Shown piece after piece: positions 55,456 to 63,683 of a stretch of 64,000 nucleotides of DNA. Position 1 is the first letter of the stretch. Each line of letters opens with the position of its first letter. This stretch comes from Microscilla marina ATCC 23134 (GTDB lineage Bacteria; Bacteroidota; Bacteroidia; Cytophagales; Microscillaceae): NCBI RefSeq assembly GCF_000169175.1, contig NZ_AAWS01000007.1:1-64000 (forward strand). The letters run 5' to 3'. The notes beneath the pieces were generated by a model. That model ran no database searches, was not told the origin of the DNA, and saw nothing but the letters and a program-made list of their open reading frames with translations. The position numbers were made by a program, and so were the translations under genes.

Positions 55456-55485
55456 TTGCATTTTAAAAAAGTCGCCGTATCTTTG
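55456..55485 (+). promoter_or_regulatory. Promoter of first tRNA-Asp
   Basis: TTG at 55456-55458, a 19-base spacer and TATCTTTG at 55478-55485 match the Bacteroidota consensus. The tRNA starts 18 bases later. Confidence 0.65.
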
Positions 55486-55503
55486 TGCCACAATTTTGCT
55501 GAC

Positions 55504-55577
55504 GGAGTGGTAGTTCAGCTGGTTAGAATGCCTGCCTGTCACGCAGGAGGTCGCGAGTTCGAATCTCGTCCATTCCG
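55504..55577 (+). tRNA. tRNA-Asp (GTC)
   Basis: 74 nucleotides with a full cloverleaf: acceptor GGAGTGG/CCATTCC, anticodon stem CCTGC/GCAGG around CTGTCAC with anticodon GTC, and T arm GAGTTCGAATCTC. CCA is not encoded. Identical to the second copy 131 bases downstream. Confidence 0.96.
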
Positions 55578-55587
55578 CTAAATTGCT

Positions 55588-55613
55588 AAAACCCATCTAC
55601 TTAGATGGGTTTT
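55588..55613 (+). terminator. Terminator of first tRNA-Asp
   Basis: AAAACCCATCT (55588-55598) pairs with AGATGGGTTTT (55603-55613) around ACTT. Confidence 0.8.
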
Positions 55614-55659
55614 AATTAAGAAATAGTTTTTCTATTTTTAATAGAAAGTTCAATAATAA

Positions 55660-55690
55660 TTGAAATACAACAAAAGTAGTTGTATATTTG
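55660..55690 (+). promoter_or_regulatory. Promoter of second tRNA-Asp
   Basis: TTG at 55660-55662, a 20-base spacer and TATATTTG at 55683-55690. Confidence 0.6.
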
Positions 55691-55708
55691 CATCACAATT
55701 TTGCTGAC

Positions 55709-55782
55709 GGAGTGGTAGTTCAGCTGGTTAGAATGCCTGCCTGTCACGCAGGAGGTCGCGAGTTCGAATCTCGTCCATTCCG
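55709..55782 (+). tRNA. tRNA-Asp (GTC), second copy
   Basis: Identical in all 74 positions to the first copy; the identity begins about 15 bases upstream (CACAATTTTGCTGAC). It has its own promoter and terminator, so the two are separate units. Confidence 0.96.
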
Positions 55783-55791
55783 CTAAGTAAC

Positions 55792-55819
55792 AAAGCCCAT
55801 CTAAATAGATGGGTTTTTT
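55792..55819 (+). terminator. Terminator of second tRNA-Asp
   Basis: AAAGCCCATCT (55792-55802) pairs with AGATGGGTTTT (55807-55817) with one G-U pair, followed by T. Confidence 0.8.
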
Positions 55820-55886
55820 GTGTTTATAGGGTTTCTATTTCTTCTAAGTGATGTGTAAAAAATAAAGTGAGCTGATTCAAGAAAAT

Positions 55887-55967
55887 ATTTTGTTTTCTGA
55901 TGATCTTAAAAAAATGAACATAGCCAAAGCTATGTGATGTTTTTTAAGACAAGTCAGGGGGCAAAAG
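55887..55967 (+). repeat. Structured intergenic element, copy A
   Basis: Outer ends TTTTGTTTTCTGA and TCAGGGGGCAAAA pair over 13 positions, four of them G-U. Inside, TCTTAAAAAA pairs with TTTTTTAAGA and CATAGC with GCTATG. It lies between the second tRNA-Asp and the convergent phosphatase gene. Confidence 0.7.
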
Positions 55968-56004
55968 ATACACTTTAATGGCTCAACTTATTTTTGCAGG
56001 ATCA

Positions 56005-58194
56005 CTAAAACTCTAACCTTGCCCCCAATACCAATATATCATCTATTTGCCCACCTTTTCCCATCCAATTGTTCAAGGTAGTTTCTAAATGATCGTGTTG
56101 TTCTGCGGCTGTTTTTTGGTGTATGCTAAATAATAATTTACGAAAGTGTTTTTTCATAAACTTTTTGTCATTAGCCCCTCCAAACTGATCTTGGTATCCA
56201 TCAGAATATAAGTAAATCATAGTGGACGATTGTATGTCTATGGTATGGCTACTAAAAATCCGGTTTTTTTCCCGTTGTTCGCCTCCTACCGACTGTTTAT
56301 CACCCTTCACTTCAGTAAGTATGCCATTTTGGACATACAAAAGCGAATTTTTGGCTCCGGCAAAATCCAATGTTTTACGCTCAGGGTCAATCACCACCAA
56401 ACTCACGTCCATTCCATTCCGATTAAGTGTGATATCTTGCTTTAGGGTATGTCTTATACCTTTATGCAATCGGTTGAGTATAATGTCTGGGGCAGTTATT
56501 TTTTCAATATTTACCAAGTGATTAAGGTAAACATCTCCCAAAATAGACATAAAAGCTCCAGGAATGCCGTGTCCGGTACAATCAACAGCTGCCAGTACTA
56601 TCTTTTTAGAGGGTGATTGTACGTTTCCTCCTTGTAAATTGTCTTCATAGGTGCCAAACCAATAAAAGTCTCCACTTACGATATCCAGTGGTTTAAAAAA
56701 GATAAAAAGCTCAGGGATGCTTTTCTTTATCCGTTCTATTCTTGGTAATATAGCTGCCTGAATATTACTGGCTGCGTTGATACTTTCGTTTATTTTATTA
56801 TTCTTTTCTTCTATTACCAGGTTTGCTTCTATCAGGTGTTCGGTTTGTTGTAGAAGTTCTTCCTGTTGTTGTCTCACCTCATTAGTACGTGCCAATACTT
56901 TGCTTTCTAACTCTTCGGCATGTTGACGTTGCAACTCATCTTTTTCGTGTAATTGGTCGATCAAGGCTTGTTGAGCATCTTGTTTTTCGTGTTCAGTCTT
57001 GCGCGTTTTATAGCCTAACCCCAGTGAAAATACCAAAATTTCCAATGTAGTGCCTACTTGATAAATAATGGCATATAGTAGTTTAGAATACCCATGTGTA
57101 AAAACAAGTAGTATAACCGTAGTATATAAAAACAAACCTCCTCCAATAAAATAGCGGGCAGCTTTGTCTTTGGTCCGGTATAAAATAGTAAGTACTGTCA
57201 GCGAAAATAATACGTCAATGCCCGCCACTATTAAGGTTACCAGGTTGGTTAAGTCCGCATTTTGTAATCCATAATAAAGCGTTAGCTCAACAAAAAGAGC
57301 TCCCAGCCTGATGACAATATAATAGCGTATCCAAACATCTGTGGTAGGTATAAGACGGGGCGTATGCAGAAAAGAACGCAAAAACAAGTAATAAGCTATT
57401 GAGGTACCATTGACCGACAAGAGCCATATGATAGAGTTATAGTGGGTATAGTAGCCCAACAAGTGTTCTCTTACAAAACCCTGGAAATACAAAGAATAAA
57501 GGGCAATAAAAAATAAGTAAAGTGAATAATAGCCATAAGGGGTGTTGCGGGTGGTAAAAAATAAAAGGAGGTTGTACAAAATAAGAATCCAGAAAAAGCC
57601 CTGAAACAACCCTTGTGTAAAGCGTTTCCACTCGCGGTAGTTGCTGATAGATGCAGGATGGTATAACTTTAAGTCAAAAGAAGGTACCTCCTTGTATAAG
57701 GTGGCAATCCTGATATACACTGTGTGTGGTTGGTTGTAAGGCAAGTGTAGAGGAATAAGCGAATAGGTAGCCTCGTTGATGTCTTTGTCAGCAGCTGCCA
57801 CAAATTGCCCTGCTTTTTTTATGTGTACTTCCCCATTGTCGTGATAGATATACACCTCTACCGAACTGTTGTGCCCAGGTGCTTGCAATATCCAATGGTT
57901 TTGTTGGGCTACTTTGTTGAGCAAGGTAAGCTTACCCCAATATACATATTGAGGATTAAGTGGGGAAGCTAACTGACTATTGTACGGCTTAAACAATGAT
58001 TGGTAATGAGGTTGGGTGATTTGCTGAAAGCTAAGCTGGCGGCTGGTATCTTCATAAATGCTTAGGTGAGTATTTAGGTGGTGCAATGCGTTTTGTTCGG
58101 GGTGAACAATAAAAGTACGTGATACCTGAGCGCTGCAAGTCATGCTCAACCACCACAAAGTATGTATGAGAATAGTTCGGTAGATGCCTGTCAT
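56005..58194 (-). CDS. 7TMR-DISM sensor with SpoIIE-type phosphatase
   Basis: 729 residues. Signal peptide (about 1-22), extracellular DISMED2-like domain (about 30-180), seven membrane helices (about 195-400), coiled coil (about 405-490), and a PP2C-type SpoIIE domain (about 500-729) with FKPLDIVSGDFYWFG, AAVDCTGHGIPGAFMSILG, LYSDGYQDQFGG and GGQIDDILVLG; the metal-binding Asp residues of these motifs are present. It should dephosphorylate an anti-sigma-factor antagonist in answer to an external signal. No anti-sigma partner is nearby. Confidence 0.93.
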   Translation of the reverse strand: MTGIYRTILIHTLWWLSMTCSAQVSRTFIVHPEQNALHHLNTHLSIYEDTSRQLSFQQITQPHYQSLFKPYNSQLASPLNPQYVYWGKLTLLNKVAQQNHWILQAPGHNSSVEVYIYHDNGEVHIKKAGQFVAAADKDINEATYSLIPLHLPYNQPHTVYIRIATLYKEVPSFDLKLYHPASISNYREWKRFTQGLFQGFFWILILYNLLLFFTTRNTPYGYYSLYLFFIALYSLYFQGFVREHLLGYYTHYNSIIWLLSVNGTSIAYYLFLRSFLHTPRLIPTTDVWIRYYIVIRLGALFVELTLYYGLQNADLTNLVTLIVAGIDVLFSLTVLTILYRTKDKAARYFIGGGLFLYTTVILLVFTHGYSKLLYAIIYQVGTTLEILVFSLGLGYKTRKTEHEKQDAQQALIDQLHEKDELQRQHAEELESKVLARTNEVRQQQEELLQQTEHLIEANLVIEEKNNKINESINAASNIQAAILPRIERIKKSIPELFIFFKPLDIVSGDFYWFGTYEDNLQGGNVQSPSKKIVLAAVDCTGHGIPGAFMSILGDVYLNHLVNIEKITAPDIILNRLHKGIRHTLKQDITLNRNGMDVSLVVIDPERKTLDFAGAKNSLLYVQNGILTEVKGDKQSVGGEQREKNRIFSSHTIDIQSSTMIYLYSDGYQDQFGGANDKKFMKKHFRKLLFSIHQKTAAEQHDHLETTLNNWMGKGGQIDDILVLGARLEF

Positions 58195-58498
58195 ATATGC
58201 CAGATTAATTACAAAAACACTGCTATAAGCTGAAATAGGACATAAAATGATAATAATTAATTTTGTATAAAACTTACCTGGGCTAAGTTACCTATTAATT
58301 TGGATGAATTAACTTCGTTGAGCTCGCGAAAAGCTCGGTTTTGTTTTCTGACGAGTCGTGAAAATGGCGATAGCTATCTAACTTTTTTACGAGGGAGTCA
58401 GGGGGCAAAAGTCGCCAAAGATAAAAAAAGCTGACAGTAGTTGTACTGTCAGCTAAAAACACAGGTGAAAGGGTACCGAGTGGCCTGTAGGGGCTTAC
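58195..58498. other. Intergenic region with element B
   Basis: 304 bases; the only structured item is the element at 58338-58411. A short GAGCT/AGCTC hairpin lies just before it. Confidence 0.45.
58338..58411 (+). repeat. Structured intergenic element, copy B
   Basis: Same ends as copy A (TTTTGTTTTCTGA and TCAGGGGGCAAAA). The inner stems differ in sequence but still pair: TCGT with ACGA, AAAA with TTTTT, GATAG with CTATC. It lies just downstream of fpg. Confidence 0.7.
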
Positions 58499-59383
58499 TC
58501 AAAAAGGCAAATCATCTAAAATAGATTGTTTGTTTGCGGTGGTTACACCCTTTGACTTTTTACCTGTTCTTTGGGTATTTTGGGCAACTGTTGGGCTTTG
58601 CTCTGTTATATAAGTCACCTGCTCTTTGGTATAATAAGTTTTACGTTTGTTAAGTTTTTGAATCAGTATATCGGCACCAGTAGGCGAGTGTGTTTTGTCA
58701 GGATGATGTATTTTCATAAAATCTCTGATTTCTCCGGCAATAATATCTGGGTGACTGATTTTGATTTGAGTTTCACCGTTTTTAAGTACTTGTTTTATGT
58801 GTCTGTGTAACTCTCTTACTGCCGATTCGGGAATTTGATCGCAGTGTGAAAAAGGCGAAATTTTTGCCTCCCACAAAATTTCATCTACATAGGCATTGCC
58901 TATTCCTCGCACTATCTTTTGATCCATCAAAAAAGACTTGACAGGTACTTTAGTATTTTTATGGAGTGTATTCAACAGGTACTTTATATTAAACTCAAGG
59001 TCTAGTGCATCGGGGGCTTGCGGAGAGGGAGGGTTAAGTGTTATTCTGGTAAGGCTCATAGAGTCAGTAATAGCCAAACCCTTTCCTCCGTCAAAGTGTA
59101 ATGCTAAAATGAGGTTGGTAGGTTGGTAGTGGGGAAGCTCTACAAATTGTCCTTTGAGCATCAAGTGTACACCGATTACTTCTTTGTTGTTGAACTCAAA
59201 AAAGAGCTCTTTACCGTGTCGTTTGACAGATTTGAGCCATTGACCTTCTAAAGCTTGTTTACACTTTTCTTCTGACGTATTTAATTTCTTGGGGTTGTGA
59301 ACGGTAAACATCTGGAGAGTTTTTCCAACAAATCGCTTCTGTAGATTACTTCTGAAAACTTGCAAATCAGGTAGTTCTGGCAT
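58499..59383 (-). CDS. Fpg/Nei family DNA glycosylase, zincless
   Basis: 294 residues from ATG 59383 (MPELPDLQVF); the frame is open 15 codons further, but the catalytic Pro must follow Met. Pro2 and Glu3 are the nucleophile and acid; VHLMLKGQFVELP holds the Lys; VRGIGNAYVDEILWEAKI is the helix-two-turn-helix. The C-terminal finger (about 230-255) keeps the RKTYY strand with its Arg but has no Cys, as in eukaryotic NEIL1 zincless fingers. A tail of about 40 residues follows. It should excise oxidised bases. Confidence 0.92.
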   Translation of the reverse strand: MPELPDLQVFRSNLQKRFVGKTLQMFTVHNPKKLNTSEEKCKQALEGQWLKSVKRHGKELFFEFNNKEVIGVHLMLKGQFVELPHYQPTNLILALHFDGGKGLAITDSMSLTRITLNPPSPQAPDALDLEFNIKYLLNTLHKNTKVPVKSFLMDQKIVRGIGNAYVDEILWEAKISPFSHCDQIPESAVRELHRHIKQVLKNGETQIKISHPDIIAGEIRDFMKIHHPDKTHSPTGADILIQKLNKRKTYYTKEQVTYITEQSPTVAQNTQRTGKKSKGVTTANKQSILDDLPF

Positions 59384-59461
59384 AGTGTTATTTCTTTTAG
59401 TGGGAAAATAATTGACTAATAAGTACACTGTAAAATAAATATCTTATGCTTTTTTCGGCTT

Positions 59462-59542
59462 CTTTTGCCCTCTGACTTCTCTTTACAAAAATCGCGTAGC
59501 TTTGGCTATGCTCTATTTGTAAAGATCGCCAGCAAACAAAAT
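59462..59542 (-). repeat. Structured intergenic element, copy C (inverted)
   Basis: Read on the minus strand it has ATTTTGTTTGCTGG at the left and GTCAGAGGGCAAAAG at the right, as copies A and B. The inner arm CTTTACAAA pairs with TTTTGTAAAG, and GCATAGC with GCTACGC. It lies upstream of fpg, in opposite orientation to copy B. Confidence 0.7.
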
Positions 59543-59841
59543 AAACTCGAACTAAATAACAACTTACTTAATTTACAGTGTAATAAGTACCGAGGCAGAA
59601 TTAAATATACCTAATGAGTAAGTGTAACAGTTATACTATGAGTGAGTTAACCTTACTTGTAGCTTATAGCTAATTACTTGCTGCTACTTATTTCTATACC
59701 TAAATATACGGATTTGACTTGTCTGAAACTATAGGAGAGGGAGAGGGGATTTAATTTATTTTTTTTACTAAATAGTAGTTGGTAAGTGGCTGATAATGAG
59801 TAATGAATGAGTTTGTAAAGCATAACTTATGCTAACTGAGA

Positions 59842-59900
59842 TTTGAATATTGATGATCATTGGAGCAGTTTCTCAACGCACTTGTTCATCAATATTCAAA
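59842..59900 (-). terminator. 15-bp inverted repeat, possible terminator
   Basis: TTTGAATATTGATGA (59842-59856) and TCATCAATATTCAAA (59886-59900) are perfect complements with a 29-base loop. It lies 30 bases past the stop of the minus-strand gene at 59931. The large loop and lack of a T run make the terminator role uncertain. Confidence 0.4.
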
Positions 59901-59930
59901 AATTAGTGTTTTTAGTGGGTAAATCAACTA

Positions 59931-60938
59931 TTAGTCTTTGCTCTCTTTTTTGGTAGAGGGTACCCCACTCCATTTGATATAACCTTTTACCTTGATTTTG
60001 AACCAGGTATACTGGTTATAATTATCATTGTATGCTTTAAATTTCTTTTTTTCTGTATCCAGTATTTCAATTTTATTGTTTTGAGGTATTTGCTGTAGTG
60101 AACCAAACAGCGCTTTTTTCTCACTCAGTAATGGTTCCAGATACAAACGACCATCTGCCAGGTTATGTAAGTCCAGCTTACCCTCATCATTGGTGCAATA
60201 TACCTTATTAATCATTCGCCCGTTCTGACGTTGCCAGTGGCGCGCCAAAATCCATAGTTCCATTTCTACCTCACCTACCTTGCCTTTTTGGGTTTTGTAT
60301 ATTTTTTTCACCAACCCATCAGCATCTTTGGTTACTTTACGGTCAAGCAAGGTTTTACCTAGCTCAATGTCAGAATAAATGGTTACTTGGTCAGACAATA
60401 TTTGAGCAGCAGGTTCGGGCAATACTTCTATTTTATAAGTTTTTTTAACCTTTTTAGGTTTTACTGGCGAAGGAGCAGTTAAAATACGTCCTTTTTTCGC
60501 GTGAACATTTTTGTTATTGGGGGGATAGTAAAAATGCACATTTGATGGAATAGCTTTGTTTTTGGCAGCTTGCTTTTTGTAATACGCTATATAAGGGTTA
60601 CTTGAGGTGAGTTTTCTAGGGGTGTTTTGGGTGGTAGCATGTTTGCTTTGATCCACTTTGTCTTTAGTAGCAACCACCTCTTTTTTGCTATTATTTTCCA
60701 AAGAATCTTGAGGTGTATTATTCTGTTTATCAGTTATTTTAGCTTGGTTGGCATCTGTTTTTGAGGAAGTATCAAGTATGTTTTTATTTGTATCAGCTTG
60801 ACTGCTGAGGTTGGTATCTTGTTTTTTATCGGGGCGCAATGCGCGAATAATTACCAATGCTACAGGAACGATGAGGGTCAAAAGAAGTATATATTTATAC
60901 TTCTGCCAAAAACTTTTTTTGTTGCTATTATCCGTCAT
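59931..60938 (-). CDS. Membrane-anchored protein with a disordered linker
   Basis: 335 residues. A cytoplasmic start, one membrane helix (about 16-33, YILLLTLIVPVALVIIRAL), a disordered stretch rich in Asn, Thr, Lys and Asp (about 36-160), then a folded domain of mixed strands (about 165-330) that ends in YTWFKIKVKGYIKWSG, which recalls an SH3-like fold. Function unknown; it may act at the cell wall. Confidence 0.68.
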   Translation of the reverse strand: MTDNSNKKSFWQKYKYILLLTLIVPVALVIIRALRPDKKQDTNLSSQADTNKNILDTSSKTDANQAKITDKQNNTPQDSLENNSKKEVVATKDKVDQSKHATTQNTPRKLTSSNPYIAYYKKQAAKNKAIPSNVHFYYPPNNKNVHAKKGRILTAPSPVKPKKVKKTYKIEVLPEPAAQILSDQVTIYSDIELGKTLLDRKVTKDADGLVKKIYKTQKGKVGEVEMELWILARHWQRQNGRMINKVYCTNDEGKLDLHNLADGRLYLEPLLSEKKALFGSLQQIPQNNKIEILDTEKKKFKAYNDNYNQYTWFKIKVKGYIKWSGVPSTKKESKD

Positions 60939-61114
60939 TTGTGACTTGGGTTAGATAACTGTGTGATTTTTAATAAAATTAATTATTCCTTACAGGAACA
61001 CCACTTATACAATATACTCAAACTGCTGTGATTTCCCAAACAATACAACGTTGGTGACAATAGTTTATTGGCACTTTTAGTCTGAAAAATTCAAGGTTTT
61101 CAAGTTTACAGTGT

Positions 61115-62320
61115 CTATTTTTTGCCTCTAAAAAGGTTAATCAAAGGTGACAACGATTTTTTGAGTAGTTGAAAGCCCGATTTTTCTGTAGGAGTTTTTC
61201 CGGGAGTTCTTTGTTCGCTGTTAGCCTCATCATACTTTTTTTGCCACTTATGGAGCCTTTCATCAAACCTAACTTCTTCGTCGGCTTTGGCGTTGAGTTG
61301 CTCAGCCAAAAATACCAACATTTGATAAGTGTTAGGAGTTTCCCTAATCTTTTGTTCTATTTGTTTACGCTCATTAGGATGGTGGTGTAGCCATTGAAAA
61401 TAATCATTGCTTAAGCGTTTTTCCAACTCTATGGTTACCTGCATGTCGGTAAGTGCCGGAATCGCTTCCATCTTTAGGTTAAGCCATGAATTACTATAAG
61501 CTTTCCCTTCGGCAAATACATAAGAGCCACGGTGAGGTTGCTGAGTAGTTACAATCAAGCCAACATTGCGTTTGTTTTTGAGGGCGTTGAGTTGATCAAA
61601 AAAGTGAGCATTGAACCCAGGGTCTATTTTCGGGTTGTCGAGAATGGCGTCAAAATGATAAAAAAATAGCAGGTACCAACGATTTTGTTGTTCTATCTCC
61701 TCAAAAAAACTCATAAAATCAGTAGGAACATCACTCCCTGTGCCCAGCTGTTTGTGTAGTTCAAGCAGCATATCATTATAAGCATAGGCGTGATTTTTAA
61801 AATCGATAAAAACTGGGCGGTAGTTATCAAAGCTAATCAGGCGCAAAGCTTTCAGCAAGTCGGTAAACAAACGGCTTTTGCCCGCACCATCTTCGCCATA
61901 TATATTGACCGAAGTGTGTTGTAGAAACAAAGTCTTGGCTACTTTTTCAGTAAAAGCCGGGCGCAAACTATGGTCAAATAACAGTTGATTAAAATCGGGA
62001 GGTAGTAGCTTAGGCAGTGGGGGGAGTTGAGCAAGTGCTGTTTGATCTTCTTGTATAGTATGAATAATGAGTTTTTTTAGCTGTTCAAGGTCTTCCCTTA
62101 TCTCCTTCAAATAAGTTACCTCAGTTACTTTATCTACCAATTGGTCTTCTATAGCTTCATTCATTACTGCCCATCTTCCCGAAAGCTTCATTGCAGCATC
62201 TCGGAGGTAAGTTTCAGGACGTAAATCCAAAAACTCCAAAGTGCCTTCTATAGCTTCGCCAATGTGGTTGAGTTGCATCAACTTTTCCATCTGGGCAATA
62301 AATGTCTGTTTGTCTTCCAT
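61115..62320 (-). CDS. EAD-like domain fused to a P-loop ATPase
   Basis: 401 residues. Residues 1-90 resemble an effector-associated domain (LMQLNHIGEAIEGTLEFLD, a long helix, then LKEIREDLEQLKKLII), like the start of the pseudokinase protein at 29075. A P-loop ATPase follows: Walker A GEDGAGKSR at 142-150 and a Walker B-like YLLFFYHFDAI with Asp224. The end is basic (LKKSLSPLINLFRGKK). It could be a STAND-like or AAA-like switch whose EAD recruits a partner effector. No effector gene is adjacent. A terminator separates it from the gene upstream. Confidence 0.6.
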   Translation of the reverse strand: MEDKQTFIAQMEKLMQLNHIGEAIEGTLEFLDLRPETYLRDAAMKLSGRWAVMNEAIEDQLVDKVTEVTYLKEIREDLEQLKKLIIHTIQEDQTALAQLPPLPKLLPPDFNQLLFDHSLRPAFTEKVAKTLFLQHTSVNIYGEDGAGKSRLFTDLLKALRLISFDNYRPVFIDFKNHAYAYNDMLLELHKQLGTGSDVPTDFMSFFEEIEQQNRWYLLFFYHFDAILDNPKIDPGFNAHFFDQLNALKNKRNVGLIVTTQQPHRGSYVFAEGKAYSNSWLNLKMEAIPALTDMQVTIELEKRLSNDYFQWLHHHPNERKQIEQKIRETPNTYQMLVFLAEQLNAKADEEVRFDERLHKWQKKYDEANSEQRTPGKTPTEKSGFQLLKKSLSPLINLFRGKK

Positions 62321-62406
62321 AGTGTTTGTAACTTAAGGGACGGGTTGTAAAGTAAAGGTACAATTTTTAAGGAAAGGGGCAAAGGAGATGAGGTAGTCTT
62401 ACAGGC

Positions 62407-62447
62407 AAAAATCTACCCCGAATAGACACATCCGGGGTAGATTTTTT
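62407..62447 (-). terminator. Terminator of the membrane protein gene at 62493
   Basis: AAAAATCTACCCCG (62407-62420) pairs perfectly with CGGGGTAGATTTTT (62433-62446). On the minus strand it lies 46 bases after the stop of the gene at 62493. Confidence 0.85.
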
Positions 62448-62492
62448 TGCATTGATGAATGAGCGTATCAAGTATGATTTTTTATTCACTCC

Positions 62493-63035
62493 CTAAAACA
62501 AACCACGTGCTTCATCTTTTACATAGGCGAGTGCAGCTGCTGTAGGGTTAATTTCGTGTTCGCGGGCATTTTCCAATACCTTTTTTGCAAGTTCAATACC
62601 TGGAGCCTCATCTTCGAGCATGGCAGCTGAGTTGTTTACCAGCATAATGCTTTCTTGTACTGCTTGCTTGACCATACCCCAGGCAGTGTCAGACATGTAG
62701 AGTTGCTGAGAGAGGTTATGGTTTAATTCGTTGTTGATTTCGTTGAGCAATACTTGTTGGAAAGCGCCTACTACCAGCTCGCCAGGGTGTAAACGTCTAA
62801 TGAGGTTACCGGGTGAAATGCGCTCTAGTAATAAACAAATACGCTCATAGGACTGAAGCCTGATGGGGAGCGATTCTTTTCGGTTTTCTACCAGCCTTTT
62901 TTGCTCTTCTGCCTTAATTGTTGCATATTTTTCGTTCAGTTCTTTATTGGCAAACGACCGAATGACCAAAAACATCCCGTACAATACCAGTCCGGCAGGT
63001 AGGGTAATTTTTATAATTTCGATTACTGCATCCAT
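62493..63035 (-). CDS. Membrane-anchored coiled protein, DUF7935-like
   Basis: 180 residues from ATG 63035 (MDAVIEIIKITLPAGLVLYG); the frame is open 11 codons further. One N-terminal membrane helix, then helices with RLQSYERICLLLERISPGNLIRRL, and a mid part LYMSDTAWGMVKQAVQESIM. In my recollection this resembles a Bacteroidota family of unknown function; the name is uncertain. Confidence 0.7.
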   Translation of the reverse strand: MDAVIEIIKITLPAGLVLYGMFLVIRSFANKELNEKYATIKAEEQKRLVENRKESLPIRLQSYERICLLLERISPGNLIRRLHPGELVVGAFQQVLLNEINNELNHNLSQQLYMSDTAWGMVKQAVQESIMLVNNSAAMLEDEAPGIELAKKVLENAREHEINPTAAALAYVKDEARGLF

Positions 63036-63277
63036 ACTTTTTAAATACTTATTTGAAAGAACCTTCAATGAATCATGTACAATTCACCAGCTTGTTCTAA
63101 TCTTTACTATTTTTGTGAGTTGATTGATGTTTGCAAAAGTTTTACCATTGGGTTGCAAACTGCCATACATGGTGTAATTTTACTTTCGCAAACATATCCC
63201 ATTATACTAAGGTGTACAAGATCAGTGGAGTTTTTTTTATCATCATTGATCCAGGCTAAAATTATTTAGAATATAAA

Positions 63278-63580
63278 ATGAAACTACCATTAACAGTAAC
63301 CTCGGAAGCCCTGGAAGCCACCCGCCAGATTATTGCAAGCAAACAGATTCCCAAAAAATATGGCTTACGCATAGGCATACGCGGAAAAGGGTGTGCCGGA
63401 AGCCAGCAGTTTTTGCTTGGCTTTGACACTGCTACTGAGCAAGACCATGAATATACCCTGGAAGGTTTACCCGTATACATAGACAAGGCACATTTAATGT
63501 ATGTAATAGGGCTGGAACTTGCCTACGAAACCGATGATGAGGGCAATCAGGGGTTTACTTTTAATAATCCAAAAGGGTAA
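63278..63580 (+). CDS. IscA/HesB-like protein with reduced Cys set
   Basis: 100 residues. LRIGIRGKGCAGSQQFLLGFD (given in part; Cys39) and the VYIDKAHLMYVIGLELAYE core match A-type iron-sulfur carriers. The two C-terminal Cys of the usual CGCGESF are absent; the end reads GNQGFTFNNPKG. It may still carry an Fe-S cluster through Cys39 in a dimer, or may have another role. Confidence 0.82.
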   Translation: MKLPLTVTSEALEATRQIIASKQIPKKYGLRIGIRGKGCAGSQQFLLGFDTATEQDHEYTLEGLPVYIDKAHLMYVIGLELAYETDDEGNQGFTFNNPKG

Positions 63581-63639
63581 AAGTATAGAGAGGCTTTTAC
63601 TTTGTATGAAACTATCGAAGAAGAATAATAATAAAAAAC

Positions 63640-63673
63640 ACCAAAAACGAGTGTTTTAAAGCTCGCTTTTGGT
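63640..63673. terminator. Bidirectional terminator between convergent genes
   Basis: ACCAAAAACGAG (63640-63651) and CTCGCTTTTGGT (63662-63673) pair at 11 of 12 positions, between the IscA-like gene and the M20 gene. Confidence 0.6.
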
Positions 63674-63683
63674 ATAAATTGAT

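Larger units (their letters stand above)
59384..59930. other. Intergenic region with element C and a hairpin
   Basis: 547 bases without a gene. It holds the inverted element at 59462-59542 and a 15-bp inverted repeat at 59842-59900. Confidence 0.5.
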
